From: Ignelater luminosus | Taxonomy: Eukaryota > Arthropoda > Insecta > Coleoptera > Elateridae | Direction of reading: 5' to 3' | DNA length: 64,000 nucleotides | Assembly: GCA_011009095.1 (NCBI GenBank) | Contig: VTPC01003601.1 | Span: 4,560 to 68,559 of the forward strand | In this document: one piece after another, positions 33,901 through 44,768 of the stretch | How positions within the stretch are numbered: position 1 is the first letter of the stretch | Layout: every line of letters starts with the position of its first letter | Notes under the pieces: model-generated | Seen by the model: only the letters and a program-made list of their open reading frames with translations | Database searches by the model: none | Told to the model about the DNA's origin: nothing | Program-made: the position numbers and the translations under genes

Positions 33901-34741
33901 TCCTATTGGTGAAATCATTTTTATTAAAAATTATTTTATTACTTTTTTATCTTTAATGTTCTTTTGTTGCCACAGTGAATGTAGCAGAAACAGTGAAAGC
34001 CCTAACTGAGTTAAAGCATACCCCTGCCAGTCCAAGTTCAATTCGTCGTATGTCAGCAACATCTCAATCAACGCTTATTACTCAAACAACTGTACACACT
34101 CCTCCACCAAGCGGTTTGCAGCCTCAATCACCTATTTTAAGTACTTTCCAAAATCCAGGACAACCTAAACCCTCATATGTTTCTCAATCAGGGGGCGTAA
34201 TTTATGCGCATCCTTCACAAATAGTATCTGGAAGTCCTAGTGAAATAAGAAGAGTCAATTCATTTCGATCACAAAGTGCTGAACGTAGACCAAGCGATGG
34301 TATGCATTAATTATATTAGGAAAATTATAATCTTCAATGTTATTTTTTTACTTTGCAGGGCCTGGAGGTGTTGGTTCCAGTTTTATAGCAGCATTAAGTG
34401 CAAAACTCACACCCAGTCTGAGTCCTCGTACTTCACGTCGTCATTCAGAAGATTTAGGTCCCGGAGGTGGAAGTAGTACAACTGCTCAACACAAGTTAGC
34501 ACAACGAGGACCTGGTCAAAATTTCCTTGATTCATTAAATGCAAAACTTGCTCAGCAACATGTTACAAATAATATGCAACAACCTCAATTAAAAGCTTTA
34601 AAAATACGACAGATTATTAATAGTAAAGCACAACCTGATCCTAAAGTTTGTCATGAATCACTTATGGATCAGATCAAACGAGGTGCTACATTGAAAAGAG
34701 CAAAAGTGGTTAATGATAGATCAGCACCCAAAATATACTGA
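21981..34741 (+). CDS. mim: Missing-in-metastasis (MTSS1/MIM) homologue, 14 exons, 5' end not in window
   Basis: I-BAR protein that binds PIP2-rich membrane and actin and shapes protrusions and endocytic membrane. Exons: 21981-22065, 28506-28597, 28665-28900, 28974-29267, 29780-29893, 29991-30168, 30227-30411, 30471-30609, 32615-32742, 32813-32924, 33298-33399, 33668-33868, 33976-34299, 34359-34741. All joins are GT-AG and keep one frame, giving 856 residues to TGA. Exons 1-4 encode most of the IMD/I-BAR domain (GATKEIGTALTRICLRHKAV, then MDCLIVPLQEKLEDWK and KKRSTDTLRLQKKVRKGA). A Ser-rich linker follows (TPPSSPSSLGSRKSSMCS), then Pro-rich parts with RPPLPT-like and LPPPPA motifs. The last exon ends in a WH2 actin-binding motif (LMDQIKRGATLKRAKVVNDR, then SAPKIY). 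The N-terminal exon with the start of the IMD was not found in the 22 kb upstream and is presumably beyond the window. Confidence 0.95.
23241..25329 (+). mobile_element. Transib transposon (RAG1-related), nested in the mariner
   Basis: The ends are CACTGTGGTTTAGATTACAT on the left and, reversed, CACAGTGGTTTAGATTACAT on the right. CAC(A/T)GTG is the Transib/RAG heptamer. The flanking pentamer CGTCA occurs on both sides (23,235-23,239 and 25,330-25,334), a 5-bp duplication as Transib makes, with one extra T at the left junction. Transposase remnants on the plus strand are clearest at 24,960-25,240: VAERLRQELGILID, PKPGYASTNDEN, then ENLIRRFSVILKSLSSGFQI. These match the RAG1-core-like C-terminal part (PxxGxxxTNDGNT and the following helix). 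Stops and shifts occur throughout, so it is inactive. Confidence 0.85.
23640..25256 (+). pseudogene. Transib transposase pseudogene
   Basis: The coding relic runs from about 23,640 to 25,256. Readable pieces are 23,670-23,870 (66 codons, not clearly assignable) and 24,955-25,253. In the latter the PGYASTNDEN block changes frame near 25,050 into the frame of ENLIRRFSVILKSLSSGF. The catalytic Asp/Glu residues cannot be placed confidently. The insertion is older than or as old as its mariner host suggests, given heavy decay. Confidence 0.7.
26900..27450 (-). pseudogene. LINE ORF1-like remnant
   Basis: The minus strand is very Lys-rich and reads ERRKKKNNVIVTWLRTKTDQ with KKGIEDLFQEEI (27,390-27,270). 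Further downstream in other frames it reads QRFDTYN and FVRRDEGVKGFKKRK. This resembles the C-terminal half of ORF1 proteins of insect LINEs, where a NNIVIxGL motif precedes a region rich in E/K helices. Many stops are present. The T-rich look of the plus strand here is explained by this Lys-rich coding origin. Confidence 0.4.
29780..29893 (+). other. mim: mim exon of 114 bp, phase 0-0 (cassette candidate)
   Basis: 38 codons with clean GT-AG borders; both flanking introns are phase 0, so skipping would keep the frame. It encodes a Ser/Thr-rich piece (SVSSRDSGFTSQDTLYPRP). Confidence 0.5.
31135..31507. mobile_element. MITE with 7-bp target duplication in mim intron
   Basis: The ends CACAGATTACATACCTTTAC and its perfect complement are flanked by ACATGGG on both sides (31,128-31,134 and 31,508-31,514). 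Terminal repeats match over about 30 bp, and weaker inverted similarity continues inward (TATTAAATAGGTG against CACCTATTTAATA). No open frame is present. A 7-bp duplication does not fit Tc1/mariner; superfamily not assigned. Confidence 0.85.
31635..31904. repeat. Possible solitary MITE end
   Basis: TATACAGGGTGAAATCGAAA at about 31,633 looks like another TA-flanked CAGGGTG-type end. No convincing partner end was found before the next element starts at 31,905. Confidence 0.3.
31905..32469. mobile_element. Foldback MITE in mim intron (about 200-bp arms)
   Basis: The element starts CAGGGTGTCCCCAGATCGAC and ends with the complement, ending GGGGACACTCTG, flanked by TA on both sides. The arms pair over roughly 200 bp each (through TACTTTACCTACACCAAAAA and its mirror), leaving about 160 bp of centre. 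No coding capacity. Tc1/mariner-type by its TA duplication and CAGxGTG end. Confidence 0.88.
33298..33399 (+). other. mim: mim exon of 102 bp, symmetric phase (cassette candidate)
   Basis: 34 codons, with both flanking introns in phase 1. It encodes MSVSNLETAGKYCTLPRNGD and a basic SAIRRRPLSM segment. Skipping would leave the frame intact. The next acceptor is CAGCAG, a tandem NAGNAG site. Confidence 0.5.
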
Positions 34742-36685
34742 GTTGATCATTACCATAATTTGAATCGAAGATGTGTGCTTTGATATATTCAGTATTTTTG
34801 TTAGTTAATCTTTTTCTTTTGTTGATTTGTTTGTTAAATCTGATTTTGAAATATGCATGGCAAGTTATTGTTAGAGTTTTTCATTTTTTTATGCAAAAAG
34901 TAATGCAGACAAACTTAGTTTTTTTTCTTGAAGTTTAAATTTTTGTTGTATCCAATATTGTTATGTAAGACGTACTTACTACTTATTTGTAATAGAGTAG
35001 CTAAAATATAGACGTCCACAAATTTAGAATTTAATGACTGAATTATTATTTTTGCATTACTGTTTACAAATATAGTTATAATAAATAAGAATAATAATAA
35101 TAATAATACATAGAACGACTGATTGTATTAATAGGTATAAGTTATATCAGATACTTTGTGTAAGATGATAAATTATTAATGTTTTTGTATAATTAGCCAT
35201 ACTTCACACCATTACATTATCCACATTTATTTCATTCAATCTCGATGGAATTTCATAATCAAAAATTTTCAGAGTTGAAGTAATTTAATAAAATGAACAT
35301 TAATATATATCGCTTGTACATACATAGATTAGTGTAGGTAAAAATGTAGTAAAGACAATACCTATATCACAGACTAGTTTTCCATAACATTTAAGAAGGT
35401 TGATGATGCAGAGTTCAGTACTTTATCAATTGTTTCTGTTTTATCAGATATTTCAGATTTAAAAAATAGTGACAGGTTTAATAGATGTATAAACTTTCCA
35501 CAGTTATTAAGATATTTATTAAACATTAATGCTTGATAAGAAAGTCAGGTGAAAACAATGCAAATGGCAATGTGTGTTAGTAATTTTTGTATTCGCAATT
35601 ATTATATTAATGTAGTTTGTGAATTTTATACATCCTGAATGAATTTTTTAATTTAAATAACACTAATAACAGTATTTAATGCAGTTAATATATGTATATA
35701 TTTAATATGTACCTATTAGTAATTATAAAAATGCATGATGGTATTTGATGGAGTGCACGTTGTGAATGTTATTTTCATTTCAGAAAGATCGTTTCTGATT
35801 TAGGCAAGTTGCTTCTTCGTGGTGTATAAAATGGCATAAATAAAGTTGTAAAATGTAAGAGTTGTAGTAGTTCATTTAATAGATATTTGGAGGTGAGCCT
35901 TCCACAACAGTAAAAACTTGGTTGTTTGAAGCATGTCCGAGAATTATTCCATCACGAAAAGTTTCTATAAATACTGGGCTATATCAAATGTCTTTGGACC
36001 CCTCCGTTATTCTAAAGGCATTTAACTAGGGAACTTATCTTCTTACTTTTACATTTAATTTGCTTTTTCCACTTGGGAAAATTCAAAAATGTATTTGTAA
36101 TAGTCTTCTGTTCTGACATTATGCTAAAGAATATTAAAAGAGTACACAAAAATTGAAAATGATGTAGTTGACAGCATAAGATAAGAATCCTTGTGGTAAG
36201 GAACAAGCAGCGTTGTTGGTTCCTACATGATCAGCAGTCAGTGTTAATACCATAAAGGCAAAGCCAATGCTTTTAAAAGCGCTTTCTTTGATGCTGACGG
36301 TGTGTAAGCCTAATTACTGCTCCTGAACACAAACATTGCTTTTTAGACAGAAGACATGTGTGAGTAATAGTAACAGTAAATCAATTTAAGTACCACTATA
36401 TAGTTGACACCTACATTTATTACATTAGTGAACTGATTAGCTTATAACAGATGAGTTTACGTAACATTTCTGCTATAAATGTGACATACACATTGATGGT
36501 AAACATATTTATACACAGCAGCAACACCAGCAAGTGTATCTGCAATTTTTACTGCTGCTTGTGATATTGTACTCTCATAACGATTGAGTCACCACTTGCT
36601 TATGTCTTTGTTTGATTATCATATATCTAACAAAAGGGCATGAAGACCAGAATATAACAAAATGGTTACATTTACATCAAGTATT
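34742..36685 (+). other. mim 3' UTR, then unassigned sequence
   Basis: AT-rich sequence directly after the mim stop is likely 3' UTR. AATAAA at about 35,839-35,844 is one reasonable polyadenylation signal (TAAATAAAGTTG), though several others exist, including an AATAAT run at 35,083-35,110. From about 35,900 to 36,685 nothing is recognised. Confidence 0.5.
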
Positions 36686-37362
36686 GGGCGTGTTTTTTAA
36701 GTGTACGAACAACTGTTCAGGTACTCGAACACGGAATATAGCATTTTTTAATGTGATCGGAACACATTGATAGGTGTTTTAATACTAGCACAAACGTTCA
36801 AACAAGCTGTGCGAACACGATTTTCATACATCATGTTGAGAACAGAACTGAAAACCTAACCTAATAAAATTACTTGCAATTATTATTGTTGCAATCACCT
36901 CATAATGCAGTGCAACCACATATCATAAAATGGATATTGTGTATTATAAATGTTATTATTGTAAAAATAATCAACTGTTATGGGAAGATATAGCAGATCA
37001 TCTATGTTTTCAATCACAAACACTTGATAATAAAGATTAATAATATAGAAATAAATCGTTTTACAATGATTTCAATAATCATGTCAAAAATGTTTTTTGT
37101 GTATCACGTAATAATGTAGAAAGGATTAATGAATGGATTTTACGGCAATATTATCAAAGCAATAATATCAATCTCCATTATATTTTATTGCGCTACTGAA
37201 ATGTTATAATTTACAAAAGCCAATATCGAACACTAAAATAAACATCTGTCAAGTGTCAACCGCCATTTTTTTAATTTATTTGTTTGAACATTTGTTTAGA
37301 ACATAATATTGTGTTTGGGATAAATCTTGCTCGAACATACGATGCAATTTAAAAACACGGCC
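36686..37362. mobile_element. Non-autonomous element with GGGCGTG / GGCCGTG ends (Harbinger-like)
   Basis: The left end GGGCGTGTTTTTTAAGT pairs with the reversed right end GGCCGTGTTTTTAAATT at about 13 of 17 positions. ATT flanks both sides, a possible 3-bp duplication as PIF/Harbinger elements make. Further in, both arms carry GAAC/GTTC-rich sequence (ACGAACAACTGTTC on the left). The interior has a 36-codon frame with a Cys/His cluster and no recognisable transposase. Confidence 0.55.
36930..37040 (+). other. 36-codon frame with C-x2-C...H-x-C cluster
   Basis: The frame opens at ATG 36,930 and contains YKCYYCKNNQLLWEDIADHL followed by CF, spacing that could coordinate zinc. After the stop another frame reads FCVSRNNVERINEWILRQYY. 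It may be the relic of a zinc-finger protein of the surrounding element, or chance. Confidence 0.2.
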
Positions 37363-37476
37363 ATTAAGTCTACCACCTAAACACTAAATTCCATCTATAT
37401 TATTTGGACAATCTAACCTAATCTCTTTGATTTGGACCTTGTGGTGTAAATGTTCAGGTAGATTACAGTAAAGTGT

Positions 37477-37568
37477 ATAGGTCAGATCATTCTTAAGCAT
37501 GAACTGACCCAAAGTAGCATGAACAAAAATCTTAAATAACAATAAAAACGCAAATGATCTGACCTAAA
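37477..37568. repeat. Perfect 14-bp inverted repeat, 92-bp span
   Basis: TAGGTCAGATCATT is mirrored as AATGATCTGACCTA with about 64 bp between. No coding content. It could be a tiny MITE relic or a chance hairpin. Confidence 0.5.
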
Positions 37569-37599
37569 TAGGTACTACCTGTTATACTAACCCGATTAT

Positions 37600-38200
37600 T
37601 GCTGTTTGTTATTGCCTAATGTTTCTGTTCTAGTTTTATACTTGTCCATTGACAAAAAGTGAGTTATTATGGTTCTTTGCAGTTACTGTTCTTTCAGTAA
37701 AGAAACAAAAACTTTTGATTTATAAATTATATGGTAAATTACAACCAATATCTGTAAACATTGCGGAATACTGGACTACATAGGTCAGATTTGGTTAGAG
37801 TGTGGATCAGTCCACTAAAACCATTACTGTATAAACATGGCCAATTATGAAGAATCAGTAGAATATCTTTTACTCTTTTTCCTATTAGACCCCTCCATCT
37901 AAATAGTTGATGCCCTAGTACCTACATTAAGGTAATATCTCTTGCCAGCTGCTCTAGGGATTGTGTAGTGATTTGTGCTCCGTAGAATCTTTCTTTCTCC
38001 CGATAGTATATATTCCATAAAGATAGGAAGTTTAGCTTGGATTTTGTTTAAGATGGTAATAAAAAAAAACATATGATGGTTAAATAATAATTGATGTACT
38101 GTGTATAGTGTACTAAGTTGTTCTTAGTTTAAGTTGATCCAGTTTATGTTTATTTTGTACATTATTGGATATTATAATAAACTTTTAATTGTGGACTTGT
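37600..38200. other. Unassigned intergenic sequence
   Basis: Nothing recognised. Confidence 0.3.
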
Positions 38201-39600
38201 TCATTGTTCTACCAGCATCACTGCAGATTGTTTGCTGTACAGGCACTTTTTAATTCAAGAGTAGGAGGATTTAGGAACCTTTAAAGTTGCTCGACAGTTT
38301 GACAAGATGTAGTAATTTCCTCTTGCATCTCTAGATGCAAAAATCTATGGCTTGAATTTCTGCCTGGAAGATAGATGAAATGGCACTTTGTGGTTTTGCT
38401 AGTTTGAAATTAGGGCCGACATTCCCATTCTTGCTCTACCTATCATCTATCTTGGATCTATCTGTGTAGTAGATGAGAATATCTTGTTTGAATTGGGGAC
38501 TGCATTGCTCCAATAACCATCTTGTAGGGGAATTCAAAATAATCTTGTCTTAACATAAAATCATTTGGTTTTGTTGAGGACTGAAGTTGGAACTGTGCCA
38601 ATGTCCTTAGGTGACTATGTTTCATTTTTGTTGCTTCTTGCAATCTGTAAGCACTTAATGCTTCCTTTTTCACATGAATCTGTAAAGGGGTTGTTTTTAA
38701 CATTGCCTCTATAGTTGCAGTAGGATGTGAATACATTGATCCTACGATTCCTACAGGCAAGCAAGATTTGTAGCATATTCAACTCACCCATTGTTTTCTG
38801 TTCCTCTGTAGTTTACCTCACTAAAAAGGCATAAGTAATTGTGGATTTTACCACTGTTATGCATAACCAATCAGCGATGGCACATGACCTAACTTCAGAG
38901 TAGGCCAAGGCTGGCTTGATTTGTTAATTTGTTGTTGTGCACAGACCACCACTACAACCAATAGATCTTTTGATTTTGCCAAAGAGCTTTTGGCATGCCC
39001 AAAAGGCTCTGCAGCCTTTGTTAAAATTTTTGTAGATGTGCATTCCATGTTAGTGTTTTTATCTAGAATTACTCTTAGTAGGTATTTAACTTCTCCAGAT
39101 AATCTAATTGGTGTTACTTCTCTAGTGTACGGCAACTTAAATTGAGTTTACTTCTCATAGTAAATAGTGCAATAGTTGCTTTATTGGGATTGACATTAAG
39201 TACATCTTTCAGGCACCAATTGTTTATTAAAGAGAGGACAGTTTGAATGCAGTCAGATATGACTATATTGTGCTTGTTTCTAACAGTCACAACTAAGCTA
39301 TCTGCATACCTATTGGAGCACAGAAACTAGTGAAGTCTGATTAGGTACCCAACAATCACCTGTGACTACAGTAGCTCTACCTTGTGAATACCCCTTAACT
39401 GCAGAAACAATGACAAAGTCATTTCCAATGGAAGTCATAATGATATGAAATCTCAGCAAGGTGTTGATGTATTTTAGTGTGGGGTCATCCCTATATCTAG
39501 GAATACATATAGTATCACATCTTTTGCCACTTAGTCTTTCTTGGGTCTTTAACTAGACAATGCAAAGTGCTGACAGTGGATTTTTCTGCTTGATAACAAA
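38200..39600 (-). pseudogene. LINE retrotransposon relic: reverse transcriptase C-half and RNase H start
   Basis: Read on the minus strand from about 39,600 down. In order: GYSQGRATV (the RGCPQGG motif of reverse transcriptase), RYADSLVVTVRNKHNIVISD (the YADD box, here YADS), NNWCLKDVLNVNPNKATIAL, and ALFTMRSKLNL. Then LPYTREVTPIRLSGEVKYLL (VKYLGVILD motif), FGHAKSSLAKS, and MYSHPTATIEAMLKTTPLQI with HVKKEALSAYRL. The last recognisable piece, near 38,350, reads FQAEIQAIDFCI as in the RNase H domain. The order and motifs match R1/Jockey-type LINEs with RNase H. Frames change repeatedly and stops occur, so it is dead. Confidence 0.75.
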
Positions 39601-42600
39601 TTGTTTTGGATGAAGTAGTGTCTATAAAAAATCTTATGATTTTCTTCATACATTTAAGTAAAAATTAGGTTATGCTAATATGACTGGTTCATTCTGGGAG
39701 CATCTTCCTACTTTTAGTGTATATGCCATTTTAACCTTCTTCCACCAGTGGAGTATGTAGTACAGAGCGTGCTTGGTAATCAGACTTATATACTGCCGTG
39801 AGCGAAAAAAAACATTTAAAAATATTGCTTTTGTGTTTATTTGAAATGAGTTGTGTTGTAATGTATTATAAATTATAATCTGTACGGGTAACACATTGTA
39901 GGTCATAACTCATGTTGAAAAAAGTATACATAGCACATTTTGCATATGCAACCAAGATATACTTGCAATAAATTACCTATGACAAAAATTCCATAATCTG
40001 TCTTTTGCAAAACAGAAAATTTTATTCACATTAATGGAATTATGAGACAAATACAGAATTTTAGTTGAAATTGGTGTGCTGAATTAATAAATCACTTGAA
40101 GCCAGCTTTTTTTGTATTGGCTGTTATTTTGTAGTTGACCAATCAAAAAATAAATCTTGGTAGTTTTGTAAAGATGTAATTATTTGAGGAGGAAAGGGAT
40201 TATAAATGTGATATAAGATATTTACTGTTTATTCTTAGATTTTCTAAACGCAAAACCTATTATTTATTATTAAGATACATGTGATATCACTTAGTAAACA
40301 ATAAGAATCATAAATTTCATATAAACATAGCAGCATTCTCTACATATTAGTGAGAGCACTTCAAAAATAATATTAATTACTAAAATCCCTATATAGTCGG
40401 TTCTTAAGAAAAACTGAGACTGGTGATGGTTCTAAAACATTGAAATGGCATAGGGCAATGTATGCCTCAAAAACTGCTGTGGACGCAGACCAACACTATT
40501 TCTTTCTTGTTAGTATTTATCAGCGAGTTCTAGCTCTCTATGTGTCATTTCAGACAAGTGGGTTTTTTACAAGGCAGCAGATTTGAAAACGTTTTTGCAT
40601 GGTTGTTCTGGTGCTAGTTGTATCATTTCCGCAGGTAAAAAATCAATTGGTCATGTGCAACTAAACTTTTATTTTATTTGTATTATTTTATGAACATTTA
40701 CACACAATAAAAACATTCATAAAAATAAGTTTCAAAAATAAACAAAGCAAATACTTTTTATTTTAATAAACCTACGTATATGCAGCAGCTCGTAGTTTGC
40801 CAAAACTGATAATATCTATTTTTCGTAAAGAGATACATGCATCACAGATTTATTTTTAGTCAACCTATTTAAAATGTATGTTGAAAAAAGAGATACATAT
40901 TGAACCGTTACATTCCATTTATGTAGAAGGTGTATGACAGGGATAACACTAGAAACAGTAGAAGTGACTGTAGGTAAATTTAAGCTATGTTTCGAAAATG
41001 TCAAAAGTATATGAATTTCCAAATTGACATTTGTTTATATTTAAACAGCAAAAACAGTTCTTTTAAGAATTATAATTAAACAATCTGCTGTTTATTAGTT
41101 TTAAAGTAAGTAGTAAGATTAATAAAAGTTAATTCTAAAATGAACCTACATATATGTAAGTACTTTTTAAAAATCGTTTTCAGTTGTTTGTCTGTCAATC
41201 TACCGTCGCTAAAATAGGACATGTAGAAAGTTTTCAGTTGGGCCATTTATTGATTTGAAGCATCTGGATCACATGAATGATGCATGCATCTCTTCAGGTG
41301 AAATAGATATTGAGCTCCCAAGTGGTGTATTGCACTGACAGTCTTGATTGTTAATATGTATTGTTCCTTATATAACAAAATATGATATATATTTAAATGA
41401 TATCAGTGCTTTGATCTTCAATTTAATTTAACTAATTTTCTACAAACTACAAGTATTAAATATCTTAATAGATAAGATACAATGGCCAAAAAATAAAAAA
41501 CTTACTGTAAAAACAAGTTACAAGTTATTATCTAATATAAACATTTATATTGTGTATCAATAAAAAATTCAGAGGTAAATAATCGATAATATTTTGTTAT
41601 TTTTACGATGGATTGTTTTTGCACTTTGATGAGTTCAAGTAGCTATACTTAGATTGTAATTTATCTATTAAGATATTTAATACTTGTAGCTCTTGATGAA
41701 GTTTCAAATAAAGAAGCAAAAGCTTAAGTTAGTAGAAAATTAGTTGAATTTAAATATATTACATAAAACGAATGAAGAAATGCACTATTAACTAAAATAT
41801 GTTATAAGTAACTATTTTGTAACTTACTGTCTAAGTGCACAAAAATCACAGAGAAAGACACTGAGCTGTATTATGAGCAATCTATTAAGCCATCGATTAA
41901 AATAAATATCTGCTAATTTCCACGACAACCTTAACGACCTTTATCTTTAGCTAAAAAATTACATAAGGTTATCTTTCTCATTTTTAAATAGAGGTCTATT
42001 AAAACGTCATTAAAATTTAATAGAATGCTCACAATGCGATACTTTCTGTTCTGATTCTTCAATCTCAAGAATTTTCATATAATTTTAGGGGCTCTAGGCA
42101 TTACTATTGCACCATACATAATGATTGAGGTGTTTCATATAAGGTGCCAACAGACAGACTGCACATAAAAATTGTTACTATTAGTGGATGTCAGTGACCT
42201 AACTTCAGGGTGTACTTCAACCTGCGACTGCCTGATTTGTTAGTTTTTGTACAGTTTCACAACTTAAATCAATCAGGCAATCACAGAATATTCTGAAATT
42301 AAATCACCAGCTGCTGCTGCTTAATACTATTTTATTAGAAAAACAACTACTATTATCTTCTACACACAGTGTAGTTGATTTTTCATTATAGTGACTCATT
42401 AATTCTATAAAGTTTTTCAAATGCAGAAAAATAAAAATTTTTCATTTAAACCTACATCAAAAAAGGGAAACATAATAACTATTGTCACAAAATAATACAA
42501 AGCTGAATAAAACAATGTTATTCATAAGTATGGGAATTGTGCAATGCAGGGTTGAATTAAGACAATTGGGCGCCTATGCTATGGTGTACATGCTACTGCA

Positions 42601-43263
42601 TATGGCCTGGGTTCAAAGCCTACTTTTAATAATGTTATTATTACCATTATGACCTTGTTTAATGGTCAGTTGAAAAAACTAAAAGTTGCACTGTATTCAG
42701 AATTTCATAATCATTCTTATTGTCCAGTAACATACAGGGTGTTCCATTTAAAAAACTTATTCTTCAAATTGCTGCTCTTTAGTTTTATCAGTGATGGCAT
42801 TTTATCTTAGACCATTGGAAAGAGAACAAGAAACTATCTAACCTAAGTTTTGAATGCTGTGAAAGACAATTTTGACAAAATTAATGAGTATGTAATGGAA
42901 AGCCAATCACACTGTATATCAAAATTTAATCTCAATATAGCAAGACAATTATAATAATTCGTATGACTGATTCTGATGAATATCTTATAGTTAGTTTAAA
43001 ATTCTGTATATAACCAGCAAATCTATTTCTGGACTTTGAACATAAACACCCACCATGTATTATTGTTGAGTGTGGCCATGTCCACTATACCACTGACAGC
43101 ATACTATTCATTTCCATGATTAACTTAAACATAGAATTTATTTTATCATATAATTATCTTGAAACTTTGCAGATAATGAACATCTTTAGACTTTAAACCA
43201 AGAAAACAAATAATAGAATACACTAAACGATAGATAGCAAAAGAAAAAATATAATTTAAGAGC
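39601..43263. other. Unassigned intergenic sequence between mim and the SIAH-like gene
   Basis: No gene recognised. Around 42,190-42,250 the sequence GTGACCTAACTTCAGGGTG resembles 38,883-38,905 within the LINE relic, so a small LINE scrap may be present. At about 42,736 TACAGGGTGTTCCATTT looks like a MITE end, with a weak possible partner (CACACTGTA) near 42,915. Confidence 0.35.
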
Positions 43264-44190
43264 TTAATTATTCTTTAGTCTTCTATATGATATCTTCTGC
43301 TTTTCAGCATCCTCAGTAGCAGCTCCTTTTGAACGATCTCTGTGCTTGTGCTTGTGCTTATCATCCAACTTCTTTTTGTACTGCTTTCTAGCTTTTCTAG
43401 CTTCTTTCTTTTCCCCAGTAGTTTCTTCTAAACCTTCATTAGTTTCAACTTCATTAACACGCAAGTAATAAATTAATAGTTGATCATCGCTCACAAATCG
43501 ATTGACACAATCAACGCTGGCACTTATGCAAATGCTATCTTTAAACAGCTCGCCATTCTCAATGTCAGCTGTCTGGCAATAATCACTGAAAAGAATTTTG
43601 GGCATAGCACAACCAGGCTTAAAAACTTCTATTTCATAATAAAAGTCGTTTGCTTCTTCTCTAGGGCCTAAAAACTGTACAGCCCAGAATACTTTTCCCT
43701 TCTCTAACTTACATTTAAACCAAAACAATTGTTTGTTTATCTCAACCAAATTAACATAATATGACTCTTGTTTAATTTTAGTATGGCATATATTAGAACC
43801 ATGGTAGATTTTACTTTTAGTTTTTTTAGAAGACCAATGTTCCACGACATCTTCTAACTTTCCAATCCATGGGCATTTATCCATTCCACATTTGAAGCCT
43901 TTAAAGGAACAATTTAGTTCGTGTGAGTCACGTTCTTCTAAAGACAGCTTTGCTGTGCAACCAGACAAACGATTGATGCATGGATAATGCATTTTGCAAG
44001 CTAAAGCTTCTAAAGAGATGTTTTTGGAATCAGTGAATTGCTTTTGACATAATGGACATTTAGGAAGTTTCTTTCTGCAAGCTTCACATATGCTATGGCC
44101 TGTTTCACATTGCCTTATTGGTGGTGCCATATAATTTGAACATACTGGACATTCAAGTTCTATTAACAGCTTGTCATAAAAATCATCCAT
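43264..44190 (-). CDS. SIAH-like RING protein, probable E3 ubiquitin ligase (308 aa)
   Basis: A single uninterrupted coding exon from ATG at 44,190 to TAA at 43,264. Residues 14-48 form a RING finger (CPVCSNYMAPPIRQCETGHS, ending in CRKKLPKCPLC). It is followed by the SIAH-type double zinc finger (CINRLSGCTAKLSLEERDSH and then a C-x-C-H spaced CGMDKCPWIG...EHW). Residues 130-250 form a degenerate substrate-binding (TRAF-like) beta domain (YYVNLVEINKQLFWFKCKLE, VFWAVQFLGPREEANDFYYE). This order is that of seven-in-absentia proteins, which accept an E2 and ubiquitinate bound substrates, but identity looks low, so this is one of the divergent insect SIAH paralogues, not sina itself. Residues about 255-308 are an added basic, His/Lys-rich tail (DDKHKHKHRDRSKGA). 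An acceptor CTTACAG lies 13 bp upstream of the ATG, so the 5' UTR is spliced. Confidence 0.9.
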   Translation of the reverse strand: MDDFYDKLLIELECPVCSNYMAPPIRQCETGHSICEACRKKLPKCPLCQKQFTDSKNISLEALACKMHYPCINRLSGCTAKLSLEERDSHELNCSFKGFKCGMDKCPWIGKLEDVVEHWSSKKTKSKIYHGSNICHTKIKQESYYVNLVEINKQLFWFKCKLEKGKVFWAVQFLGPREEANDFYYEIEVFKPGCAMPKILFSDYCQTADIENGELFKDSICISASVDCVNRFVSDDQLLIYYLRVNEVETNEGLEETTGEKKEARKARKQYKKKLDDKHKHKHRDRSKGAATEDAEKQKISYRRLKNN

Positions 44191-44671
44191 CTTTAGGAAA
44201 TCTGTAAGTAATTTATTTATTAAAAGTAACTTATAAGATATATGCAGGTAAAAAAATATATAAATTAAGTTTGCAAGAATTTCATAAACTCGATTCTAAA
44301 GTCACAATTTAGATTTTAAATAAGGTAACCTTCAATGAATCATATTTCCTTTTAGGATGAGGCAAAGTGATATATAGGAAACTGGCAAATAGCTAAATTG
44401 GAGTTGTCTAGCAGCTAGTAAGAAGGTATTATTGTGGTGATGGTAGCATGTTGGTTGTGTATTTCAGTTTTCTTTCTTTGCGAATTGAATCATTTGTCTT
44501 ATTTCAAGTCTTAATTGATTTATGAAATAGTAGTTATGGATTGTTTGAAAATGAACACATAGTAGGTAATATACCTAGGATGTAATCAAATTTTAATCTC
44601 AGGTTGGTTTAATTGGCTTTGCTTAAAATGAGACGAAAAATAAAAGCAGCCTATATCTTATTTTGTTTTCT

Positions 44672-44768
44672 TGTCTAGTCATAGCGCTTCAATTTGCTTT
44701 TTTGACTAGTCACAGCTCTTCAGTTTGCTTATGGTTATCTAGAGCACTTCAATGTGTCATTGGTAATC
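44672..44768. repeat. Imperfect tandem repeat, about 3 copies of 33-36 bp
   Basis: The unit CTAGTCATAGCGCTTCAATT recurs as CTAGTCACAGCTCTTCAGTT and more loosely as TCTAGAGCACTTCAATG. No function suggested. Confidence 0.5.

Noticed and set aside
35083-35110. Short AAT/AATAAT run
   Set aside because: Ordinary microsatellite in a 3' UTR; no further meaning.
42540-42640. GGGTTCAAAGCC, resembling a tRNA T-loop
   Set aside because: No cloverleaf could be drawn from the surrounding sequence.
42736-42917. Possible 180-bp MITE between CAGGGTGTTCC and CACACTG
   Set aside because: Ends match only over about seven bases; too weak to call.
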